From positions 1 to 11,424 of the forward strand of contig CABUZK010000053.1 in assembly GCA_902496115.1 (NCBI GenBank): a DNA stretch of 11,424 nucleotides, in the 5' to 3' direction. Shown here piece after piece: positions 5,607-10,947 of the stretch. The notes under the pieces are model-generated. The model ran no database searches, was not told where the DNA came from, and saw only the letters and a program-made list of their open reading frames with translations. This DNA comes from an uncultured Collinsella sp. Lineage in GTDB: Bacteria > Actinomycetota > Coriobacteriia > Coriobacteriales > Coriobacteriaceae. Within the stretch, counting starts at the first letter, position 1; each line of letters begins with the position of its first letter. The position numbers and the translations under genes were made by a program.

Positions 5607-7601
5607 ATGACCGGGGAGCTCAAGAAGCAGGGCGGCGTTGATGACGCCGCTGCCGCGGGACTGGTCGAGGAAACGGCTGCCGCGTCGACCGAGCTGGATG
5701 ACGCCGCCAAGCGCGAGGCTCGCCGCCAAGCGCTCTACGAGGAAAACGAACGTGCCGAGGACGAGCGCGCCCGCGCCGAGGCAGAGCGTATGCGCGATGT
5801 GGACGACGAAGACGAGGACGAGACGCCTCGGGATACCTGGGCGACGGTGCGCCGCCTGTGGAGTGAGGCTGCCGGCGACCATTGGCGCTTCTATATCGTG
5901 TTCGCGAGCATTGTGTTCTATGTCATCTTTAACACTGCCGCGCCGGCATATAGCGCCCGCGTGATCGATGAGCTGTGGGGCCACATTCAGGTAGCGTTTG
6001 TCAACAACGCCACCTTCAGCATCACCTGGGAGAACTGCGGCAGGACTATCTTCATCTACTTTTTGATTTGGACGGCCGCCGCTTCGTTCTACGCGCTCCA
6101 GAGCTTTTTGATGTCGAGCGTGGCCGAACGCCTCAATCTGCGCCTGCGCAACCGTATCGCTCAAAAGCTCAACCGTCTGCCGCTCGCCTATTTTGACGCG
6201 CATCGTCCCGGCGAGGTCGTCAGCCGCGCGACCAACGACCTGGACAAGATGTCCGAGAGCATGCAGCGCGGATTGCTGCAGCTGCTCGTGTCAATCGGCA
6301 CGGTTGTTGGTGCTGTGAGCGTGATGTTCGTGTTCAGCGTGCAGCTTACGCTCGTCTTTCTGTTCTTTACGGCACTGTCGCTGCTGGTGACGAAGGTCGT
6401 CTCGCGCCGTACGCATGATGTGACGGGCGAGCGCCAGGAGTGGGTGTCCAAGATTACGAGTGCGGTCGAGGAAGGCTATTCGGGCCGTCTGGTGATCCGC
6501 GCGTTTAACCGCGAACGTCAGAGCTCCGCTGAGGTGCACGAGGCTTCGAAGGAGCTGGCTCGTGTGAGCACCAAGGCCGACTTTATGATCAATGCTGTCG
6601 GCCCTGCGGTGCGCTTTATCGGCCGTTTGGCGCAGATCGTGATCGCGCTGGTGGGCTGCAGCATGCTGGTTGCCGGTCACATGACCGTCGGCGTGTTCCA
6701 GGCGTTCTTCCAGTTTATCTACGAGGCGTCCGAACCCATGACGCAGCTGTCGTTTACCTTCAACTCGCTGCAGAGCGCGTTGGCGAGTGCGGAGCGCGTG
6801 TTCGACCTGCTCGATGAGCCCGAGATGGAGGCCGATCCGCTGCCGGACGAGGCCGCCAAGCTGCCGGGTCGCGTTGAGGGTCGCGTCTCCTTTGAGCACG
6901 TGCGCTTTGGTTATTCGCCCGACAAGCCGCTTATGCACGACGTGTCGTTTACCGCCGAGCCGGGCCAGAAGATTGCCGTGGTGGGAACCACGGGCGCGGG
7001 CAAGACGACGCTCATCAACCTGCTCATGCGCTTCTACGAGATTGACGGCGGGCGTATTACGCTCGACGGCGTGGATACGAGCCGCATGGACCGCGGCGAG
7101 CTACGGCAGCAGTTTGGCATGGTGCTGCAGGACGCCTGGCTGTTCGATGGCACGATTGCCGAAAACATCGCCTACGGCTGTCCCGAGGCGACGCGTGAGG
7201 AGATCGTGGCGGCTGCGCGCGCCGCGCAGGTCGACTTCTTTGTGCGCACCATGCCGCAGGGCTACGACACGCGCGTGGCCAACGATGCCGAAAGCATCAG
7301 CCAGGGCCAGCGTCAGCTGCTGACCATCGCACGCGTGCTGCTCAATAACCCGGCGATTCTCATCCTGGACGAGGCGACCTCAAGCGTGGATACGCGTACC
7401 GAGCTTGCCATCGGTCGTGCCATGGACGCGCTCATGCGCGGGCGCACGAGCTTTGTGATCGCGCACCGCCTGTCGACGATCGTGGACGCCGACCTGATCT
7501 TGGTCATGGATCACGGCAACATTATCGAGCAGGGCACGCATAAGGAGCTGCTGGCTGCCGAGGGTGCCTACGCCGACCTCTATCTGAGTCAGTTCGCATA
7601 A
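5607..7601 (+). CDS. ABC exporter half-transporter, catalytically intact partner
   Basis: A 664-residue partner subunit. Residues 1-75 are an unusual charged extension (Ala/Glu/Arg-rich helix 30-63, then DVDDEDEDE at 64-72); the membrane domain covers about 93-395 and the ATPase domain about 425-664. Motifs: Walker A GTTGAGKTT (460-468), Q-loop Gln508, Walker B ILILDE with catalytic Glu589, D-loop SSVD, H-loop His620. The signature is altered to ISQGQ (564-568) instead of LSGGQ. In the heterodimer this altered signature faces the Walker motifs of the first subunit, so both sets of defects fall in the same composite site, while this subunit's Walker motifs pair with the intact FSGGQ of the partner. 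One site hydrolyses, the other mainly binds ATP. ATG 5607 is one base after the upstream stop (TAGCATG), with GGAGG 8 bases away; in-frame GTG 5598 lies inside that ribosome site and is less likely. Expected role: efflux of lipophilic compounds across the cytoplasmic membrane. Confidence 0.93.
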   Translation: MTGELKKQGGVDDAAAAGLVEETAAASTELDDAAKREARRQALYEENERAEDERARAEAERMRDVDDEDEDETPRDTWATVRRLWSEAAGDHWRFYIVFASIVFYVIFNTAAPAYSARVIDELWGHIQVAFVNNATFSITWENCGRTIFIYFLIWTAAASFYALQSFLMSSVAERLNLRLRNRIAQKLNRLPLAYFDAHRPGEVVSRATNDLDKMSESMQRGLLQLLVSIGTVVGAVSVMFVFSVQLTLVFLFFTALSLLVTKVVSRRTHDVTGERQEWVSKITSAVEEGYSGRLVIRAFNRERQSSAEVHEASKELARVSTKADFMINAVGPAVRFIGRLAQIVIALVGCSMLVAGHMTVGVFQAFFQFIYEASEPMTQLSFTFNSLQSALASAERVFDLLDEPEMEADPLPDEAAKLPGRVEGRVSFEHVRFGYSPDKPLMHDVSFTAEPGQKIAVVGTTGAGKTTLINLLMRFYEIDGGRITLDGVDTSRMDRGELRQQFGMVLQDAWLFDGTIAENIAYGCPEATREEIVAAARAAQVDFFVRTMPQGYDTRVANDAESISQGQRQLLTIARVLLNNPAILILDEATSSVDTRTELAIGRAMDALMRGRTSFVIAHRLSTIVDADLILVMDHGNIIEQGTHKELLAAEGAYADLYLSQFA

Positions 7602-7632
7602 TGTGACAAAGGGACAGTCCTTCATGTCACAT
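7601..7632. repeat. REP-like palindromic element
   Basis: ATGTGACA (7601-7608) and TGTCACAT (7625-7632) are perfect inverted 8-mers; the interior AAGGGACAGTCCTT is itself nearly palindromic, giving a two-part hairpin. It begins on the last base of the exporter stop codon. From memory, GTGACAAAGGGACAGTCC-type palindromes recur in intergenic DNA of several bacteria; this was not searched. An 11-mer of it, AATGTGACAAA, also occurs at 2745-2755. Confidence 0.5.
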
Positions 7633-7638
7633 CAAAAA

Positions 7639-7678
7639 GAAAGGCGCGCCGGGGATGAATTCCCTGGCGCGCCTTCTT
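7639..7678. terminator. Bidirectional intrinsic terminator, exporter operon versus cysE
   Basis: AAGGCGCGCC (7641-7650) and GGCGCGCCTT (7666-7675) are perfect 10-bp arms, and five further pairs continue inward (GGGGA with TCCCT, one wobble) to leave a 5-base loop. The right side runs into TTCTT on the + strand; the left flank CAAAAAGAAAGG gives a T-rich tract on the - strand. It therefore serves both the exporter operon reading right and cysE reading left. Confidence 0.85.
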
Positions 7679-7715
7679 GCGTTGATGCCGATGTCGTTTT
7701 GTGCCGCTTGCGTTC

Positions 7716-8420
7716 CTAGCGCTCGTCCACGAGCTTGGCGACGAGGGCCTTGAGCTCGGCCACCTCTCGCTCGAGTTCTTTGACGCGGCGGGCATTCTCG
7801 GTGATGCCCTGGCGGTTGAGGGCGGACTGCTCGGCGGCGTCATCGGGCATGTACTCGCGATGCTGCTTGGCATCGAAGCTCTCCTCGAACACGCGGCAGC
7901 CGTTGCGCTTGATGATGCGTCCCGGCACGCCCACGACGGTGCAGTTGTCGGGCACGTCCTTAACGACGACCGAGTTGCCGCCGATCTTGACGTTGTTGCC
8001 GATGCGGATGTTGCCGAGCACCTTGGCGCCCGTGCCCACGGTGACGTTATCGCCGAGCGTTGGGTGGCGTTTGCCGGTCTCGTTGCCGGTACCGCCGAGC
8101 GTGACGCCCTGATAGAGCACGCAGTTGTCGCCCACAATGGTGGTCTCGCCGATGACGACGCCCATGGCGTGGTCGATAAAGAAGTGCTTGCCGATCTGCG
8201 CGGCGGGATGAATCTCGACGCCGGTGATGTGGCGGGTGGTTTGCGAGAGCACACGGGCGAGCGAGCGATGACCGTGCTCCCACAGCCAGTGCTCGGGCAC
8301 GTGATTCCACTTGGCGTGCAGGCCAGGATAGGAAAGGAAGATGACCAGACCGTTTTGCGCGGCGGGGTCCTGCGCTTGGACGGTCTTGATGTCCTCGCGA
8401 ATGGTATTGATAAAGCTCAC
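7716..8420 (-). CDS. cysE: Serine O-acetyltransferase
   Basis: A 234-residue cytoplasmic enzyme that transfers acetyl from acetyl-CoA to L-serine, giving O-acetylserine for cysteine synthesis. Residues 1-62 are the helical N-terminal part (short form, like Bacillus CysE and EpsC, not the longer enterobacterial one). Residues 67-170 are hexapeptide repeats forming a left-handed beta helix: GVEIHPAAQIG, then the catalytic pair Asp83-His84 in DHAMGVVIGET, VTLGGTG (106-112), His119, and GGNSVVVKDVP, GVPGRII. After residue 172 comes an extra tail with a heptad-like coiled coil at about 206-232 (ARRVKELEREVAELKALVAKL), not seen in standard enzymes; the usual C-terminal Ile that docks into cysteine synthase is absent. 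The start is GTG 8420, with GGGAGG 7 bases upstream; the upstream extension to 8507 lacks family similarity. No cysK is adjacent. Confidence 0.92.
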   Translation of the reverse strand: MSFINTIREDIKTVQAQDPAAQNGLVIFLSYPGLHAKWNHVPEHWLWEHGHRSLARVLSQTTRHITGVEIHPAAQIGKHFFIDHAMGVVIGETTIVGDNCVLYQGVTLGGTGNETGKRHPTLGDNVTVGTGAKVLGNIRIGNNVKIGGNSVVVKDVPDNCTVVGVPGRIIKRNGCRVFEESFDAKQHREYMPDDAAEQSALNRQGITENARRVKELEREVAELKALVAKLVDER

Positions 8421-8461
8421 CGGCCGCCCTCCCTTAGCGCCATGGCAATGCGATTCAATAA

Positions 8462-8478
8462 AGTATAGCGATTCGCTA
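8462..8478 (-). promoter_or_regulatory. cysE -10 box overlapped by a 13-bp palindrome
   Basis: On the - strand TATACT (8462-8467) matches the -10 consensus at five of six positions; its -35 is poor (TTCCTA at 16 bases is the best seen). Overlapping it is TAGCGA-T-TCGCTA (8466-8478), a perfect palindrome with one central base. This placement would let a dimeric regulator occlude the promoter; the regulator is unknown. Confidence 0.4.
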
Positions 8479-8563
8479 GGGATTAGGAAGGACAATCTTG
8501 GCGGCATTGCGCGACAGGTGTCAGTTATGCAAACTTGCTGGTAATGGAGTCATGCTTTTGTGG

Positions 8564-8597
8564 GGTTGCGCACGAGGGGGCACCGCAACCGTATACT
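8564..8597 (+). promoter_or_regulatory. Candidate dedA promoter with inverted repeat
   Basis: TATACT at 8592-8597 is a good -10 for the downstream dedA-type gene, with transcription starting near 8604 and a leader of about 40 bases. Just upstream, GGTTGCG (8564-8570) and CGCAACC (8584-8590) form a perfect 7-bp inverted repeat with a 13-base gap. The only -35-like hexamer, TTGCGC at 8566-8571, is 20 bases away, which is too long for a strong unaided promoter, so the repeat may hold an activator site. Confidence 0.4.
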
Positions 8598-8643
8598 GGT
8601 CAACTTGGACGTATCCGCGCCCACAACTGAGAGGTTTTACTTC

Positions 8644-9291
8644 ATGGGTTTCATCAATTTTATCGCCGAGCTGCTTAAGGACCCGCGCACCGCGATCGCC
8701 AGCTGGATCGCCGCCGGCCCGCTTATGGCCTACGGCTGCGTATTCCTGATCATCTTTATCGAGACGGGCGTGGTGTTCTTCCCGTTCCTTCCTGGCGATT
8801 CACTGCTGTTTGCTTCGGGCTTCTTTGCCCACAACGGTGGCTTTAACATCGTGGCCCTGCTGGCCGTCGCATGGGCGGCTGCCATCTTGGGTGATCAGTG
8901 CAACTTTATGATCGGTCACTTCTTTGGCAAAAAGATCATCGCTTCGGGCAAGGTCAAGGCCATGACGCCCGAGCGCATTAAAAAGTCCGAGGACTTCTTG
9001 GACAAGTGGGGCCACCTGGCTATTTTCCTGGGCCGTTTCTTCCCGTTTATCCGCACTTTTGTGCCCTTTATCGCCGGCATGGGCGGCATGCACTGGCGTA
9101 ACTTCGTTATCTTTAACGTGCTGGGCGGCATTACCTGGTCGACGCTCTTTACGCTGCTGGGCTACTTCTTTGGCGGCATCCCCTTTGTGCAGGAGCACTT
9201 TGAGCTGCTGATCGTCGGCATCGTTGCCGTGTCGATCATCCCGACCGTGGTCGGTCTGGTTAAGGCTAAGCTGGGCAAAAAGAACGCGTAG
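8644..9291 (+). CDS. DedA-family (SNARE-associated/VTT domain) membrane protein
   Basis: A 215-residue polytopic membrane protein of the DedA superfamily, members of which are linked to membrane potential, envelope integrity and lipid flipping (undecaprenyl phosphate or phosphatidylethanolamine translocation in UptA- and PetA-type members). Seen: a first hydrophobic pair about 27-47 with GluThrGly at 40-42, the re-entrant motif PFLPGDSLLF (47-56), a central hydrophobic stretch 66-93, the signature GRFFPFIRTFVPFIAGMGGM (130-149) with conserved Arg131 and Arg137, helix 153-180 and a final helix 187-206, ending in a basic tail KAKLGKKNA. Length is typical. ATG 8644 has AGAGG about 9 bases upstream; longer in-frame starts back to 8560 would prepend a non-hydrophobic stretch containing the promoter. 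It stands alone between a promoter candidate and a strong terminator. The lipid substrate cannot be assigned from sequence. Confidence 0.9.
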   Translation: MGFINFIAELLKDPRTAIASWIAAGPLMAYGCVFLIIFIETGVVFFPFLPGDSLLFASGFFAHNGGFNIVALLAVAWAAAILGDQCNFMIGHFFGKKIIASGKVKAMTPERIKKSEDFLDKWGHLAIFLGRFFPFIRTFVPFIAGMGGMHWRNFVIFNVLGGITWSTLFTLLGYFFGGIPFVQEHFELLIVGIVAVSIIPTVVGLVKAKLGKKNA

Positions 9292-9319
9292 CTCGAGCCA
9301 GCGCGCAAACCGTGCAGTT

Positions 9320-9359
9320 GAGGCCCGTCACCGCTTACGGTGGCGGGCCTCTTTAGTTT
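9320..9359 (+). terminator. Intrinsic terminator of the dedA-type gene
   Basis: Perfect 14-position arms (9320-9333 with 9338-9351, one G-T wobble; GAGGCCCG... with ...CGGGCCTC) enclose a CTTA loop and run into TTTAGTTT at 9352-9359. Confidence 0.92.
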
Positions 9360-9393
9360 CGGTCAAATGAAAATACTTTAGTTAGTTAAAGAA

Positions 9394-9427
9394 AAACGTT
9401 TTATCCGACGCGCGTGAGGAGTACAAT
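9394..9427 (+). promoter_or_regulatory. Leader promoter candidate of the aminotransferase gene
   Basis: TACAAT at 9422-9427 is a good -10 (five of six). The hexamer 17 bases upstream, TTTTAT at 9399-9404, is a poor -35 and overlaps the perfect palindrome AAAACGTTTT (9393-9402), which resembles the core of LacI-family operators. The 13-mer AAACGTTTTATCC at 9394-9406 recurs exactly at 2770-2782. Transcription would begin near 9434 and give a leader of nearly 150 bases before the aminotransferase start. Activator dependence or repression through the palindrome is inference. Confidence 0.4.
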
Positions 9428-9434
9428 CTCGTGC

Positions 9435-9584
9435 ATGCGAATCGACGTGCCATCGGCTTTGATGCTGTTTGCGTGTTCCGTCCGGCTCTACGCTCCGGGC
9501 GTGCGACGTTGCGACGCGGCCGGCCTCGGTCCTTGCGTGCGGGTTCGCGAGTTTGCAACTGTGTATGTAAGGAGCGACATATGA
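9435..9584 (+). CDS. Possible 49-residue leader ORF coupled to the aminotransferase gene
   Basis: An ATG at 9435 opens 49 codons that end in TGA at 9582-9584, overlapping the downstream ATG 9581 as ATGA, the classical translational-coupling arrangement. TGAGGAG at 9415-9421 lies 13 bases before it, but if the TACAAT -10 is used the message would start almost at this ATG, making it leaderless. The peptide is MRIDVPSALM... with 13 Ile, Leu or Val out of 49 but no run of them, so it does not look like a classical attenuator peptide. The downstream gene also has its own good ribosome site. It may be chance; it was not recognised as a family. Confidence 0.3.
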   Translation: MRIDVPSALMLFACSVRLYAPGVRRCDAAGLGPCVRVREFATVYVRSDI

Positions 9585-10633
9585 CTGTCGAGAAGAAGGA
9601 TATCGATTGGGGTAGCCTCGGCTTTGGCTACATGAAGACCGATTACAGCTACGAGGCCCATTGGAAGGACGGCGAGTGGGACGAGGGCGGCCTGACTACC
9701 GACCACACCCTGCACGTCTCCGAGTGCGGTGGCATCTTCCATTATTGCCAGGAGGTCTTTGAGGGCCTGAAGGCCTACACCGCCGAGGACGGCAGCATCG
9801 TCTGCTTCCGTCCCGACATGAACGCCGAGCGCATGTATAACTCTGCCCAGCGCCTCGAGATGCCCCCGTTCCCCAAGGACAAGTTCGTTGAGGCCGTTAA
9901 GCAGGTCGTTTCTGCCAACGCCGCCTGGGTTCCGCCCTTCGGCTCCGGCGCGACTCTGTATGTCCGTCCGTTTATGATCGGCTCCGGTGACGTGATTGGC
10001 GTGGCTCCCGCTCCTGAGTACACGTTCCGTATCCTCGTGACTCCGGTCGGTCCGTACTTTAAGGGTGGCCTCAAGCCCGTCAAGCTGCGCGTTTCCGAGT
10101 ACGACCGCGCCGCACCGCACGGCACCGGTAATATCAAGGCCGGCCTGAACTACGCCATGTCCCTTAAGCCCACGATGGAGGCCCATCGTGAGGGCTATGC
10201 CGAGAACCTGTATCTCGACTCCGAGTCCCGCACCTATGTCGAGGAGACCGGCGGCGCCAACGTGCTGTTCGTGAAGGAGGACGGCACCCTCGTCGTTCCG
10301 CAGTCGCACACCGACTCCATCCTGCCCTCCATCACCCGTCGCTCGCTCGTTCAGGTTGCCGAGGATTTGGGCATGACCGTTGACCAACGTCCCGTCGAGT
10401 GGGCCGAGGTCAAGGCCGGCACCTTTGTGGAGTGCGGCCTGTGCGGCACCGCTGCCGTCATCTCCCCGGTGGGCGAGATCGACAACAAGGTCTACGGTGC
10501 CGATGAGACCGTGACTTTCCCGGCTGGCTGCACCGAGATCGGTCCTGTGATGAAGAAGCTTCGCGAGACCCTGACTGGTATTCAGTCCGGTGCTGTCGAG
10601 GATAAGCACAACTGGGTTTACACCGTGGCGTAA
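9581..10633 (+). CDS. ilvE: Branched-chain amino acid aminotransferase
   Basis: A 350-residue PLP enzyme of fold class IV, catalysing reversible transamination of Leu, Ile and Val with 2-oxoglutarate in the cytoplasm. Seen: FEGLKAY at 60-66, FRPDMNAERMYNSAQRL (76-92), YVRPFMIGSG (127-136), the Schiff-base lysine Lys186 in GTGNIKAGLNYA (181-192), the PLP-side Glu221/Glu222 in YVEETGGANVLFV, SILPSITRRS (246-255) binding the phosphate, and CGTAAVISPVGEI (288-300). The length agrees with the long BCAT subgroup (about 340-360 residues). A Cys-x-x-Cys (285-288) lies just before the GTAAV loop, close to but not the same as the redox pair of mammalian BCAT. ATG 9581 has TAAGGAG 6 bases upstream; the frame stays open back to GTG 9431 but that part is low-complexity Arg-rich and not conserved-looking. 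No other ilv or leu gene is in the window. Confidence 0.95.
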   Translation: MTVEKKDIDWGSLGFGYMKTDYSYEAHWKDGEWDEGGLTTDHTLHVSECGGIFHYCQEVFEGLKAYTAEDGSIVCFRPDMNAERMYNSAQRLEMPPFPKDKFVEAVKQVVSANAAWVPPFGSGATLYVRPFMIGSGDVIGVAPAPEYTFRILVTPVGPYFKGGLKPVKLRVSEYDRAAPHGTGNIKAGLNYAMSLKPTMEAHREGYAENLYLDSESRTYVEETGGANVLFVKEDGTLVVPQSHTDSILPSITRRSLVQVAEDLGMTVDQRPVEWAEVKAGTFVECGLCGTAAVISPVGEIDNKVYGADETVTFPAGCTEIGPVMKKLRETLTGIQSGAVEDKHNWVYTVA

Positions 10634-10649
10634 TTCGTCTTACCTGTCC

Positions 10650-10774
10650 GGGCGGAGAGCAAGTCCCCTCCCGGCGCGTCCTCGGACATGCAAGAAGCCC
10701 TCGCTGCGCACTTCGTGCGGCGAGGGCTTCTTGCGTCCTGCGGAGTGCGCCGGGAGGGGACTTGCTCTCCGCCC
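10650..10774. repeat. 125-nt concentric inverted repeat (nested hairpin) behind ilvE
   Basis: Outer arms 10650-10677 and 10747-10774 are perfectly complementary over 28 bases (GGGCGGAGAGC... with ...GCTCTCCGCCC). Inner arms 10690-10709 and 10715-10734 pair over 20 bases with two G-T wobbles (GCAAGAAGCCCTCGC with GCGAGGGCTTCTTGC perfect) and leave the 5-base loop ACTTC. Both stems share the same centre, 10712, and are separated by equal 12-base strands that both begin GTCCT. The inner stem looks like an ordinary terminator hairpin ending in CTTCTTG. No target-site duplication is visible at the outer ends. Confidence 0.9.
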
Positions 10775-10826
10775 TGCGGGCTCGGCGATGTTACAACGGG
10801 CAATAATTAATCTGAATAAAGATGGT

Positions 10827-10846
10827 GCGCGGCCTATTGGCCGCGC
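10827..10846. repeat. GC-rich hairpin
   Basis: GCGCGGCC (10827-10834) and GGCCGCGC (10839-10846) are perfect 8-bp arms around TATT. On the - strand it is followed by ACCATCTTTATT, so it could be a weak second terminator behind lemA; no T-run follows on the + strand. Confidence 0.5.
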
Positions 10847-10872
10847 GTTGTGCGTGGGCGCGTTGTGCGTGG
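10843..10872. repeat. Tandem duplication, 2 x 15 bp
   Basis: GCGCGTTGTGCGTGG occurs twice in immediate succession (10843-10857 and 10858-10872) without any difference. The first copy starts inside the right arm of the preceding hairpin. A slipped-strand duplication is the simplest origin. Confidence 0.9.
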
Positions 10873-10874
10873 AT

Positions 10875-10908
10875 AAGAAAAGGGCCCAAGGTTTGTGCCT
10901 TGGACCCC
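10875..10908 (-). terminator. Intrinsic terminator of lemA
   Basis: On the - strand GGGTCCAAGG pairs with CCTTGGGCCC (10898-10907 with 10882-10891, one G-T wobble) around a 6-base loop and is followed by TTTTCTT (10881 down to 10875). It lies about 40 bases past the lemA stop. Confidence 0.88.
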
Positions 10909-10947
10909 AAAGGGTTGATGAACTGGCTTAAGACACGGCCATGATTG

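Larger units (their letters stand above)
10634..10947. other. Gene-free, structure-rich region between ilvE and lemA
   Basis: No credible gene is present in these 314 bases between the convergent ilvE and lemA stops. In order it holds the 125-nt concentric inverted repeat (10650-10774), an AT-rich stretch near 10791-10822 with TTACAA and AATAATTAATC but no clear promoter, a GC hairpin (10827-10846), a tandem 15-bp duplication (10843-10872) and the lemA terminator (10875-10908). Reading frames through it are artefacts of the GC-rich repeats. Confidence 0.7.

Noticed and set aside
4592..5710. Long - strand frame opposite the two exporter genes
   Set aside because: It spans the antisense of the ATPase and membrane domains, has no ribosome site and no recognisable motif.
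3869..7601. Exporter pair as part of a bacteriocin or lantibiotic cluster
   Set aside because: No C39 peptidase domain, no precursor peptide and no modification enzyme nearby; the MarR gene fits ordinary efflux.
9431..9580. N-terminal extension of ilvE from GTG 9431
   Set aside because: The extension is Arg-rich and unlike any BCAT N-terminus, and a proper ribosome site stands right before ATG 9581.
9360..9580. T-box or other riboswitch before ilvE
   Set aside because: No T-box sequence, specifier stem or terminator/antiterminator pair with a T-run could be recognised in this leader.
9488..10609. 373-codon - strand frame opposite ilvE
   Set aside because: It lies wholly within the antisense of a well-conserved PLP enzyme and has repetitive Gly/Val/Leu/His composition typical of a codon-bias shadow.
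10791..10908. Small RNA gene from the AT-rich stretch to the hairpin near 10900
   Set aside because: No good promoter pair on the + strand, and the hairpin at 10882-10907 has its T-run only on the - strand, where it ends lemA.
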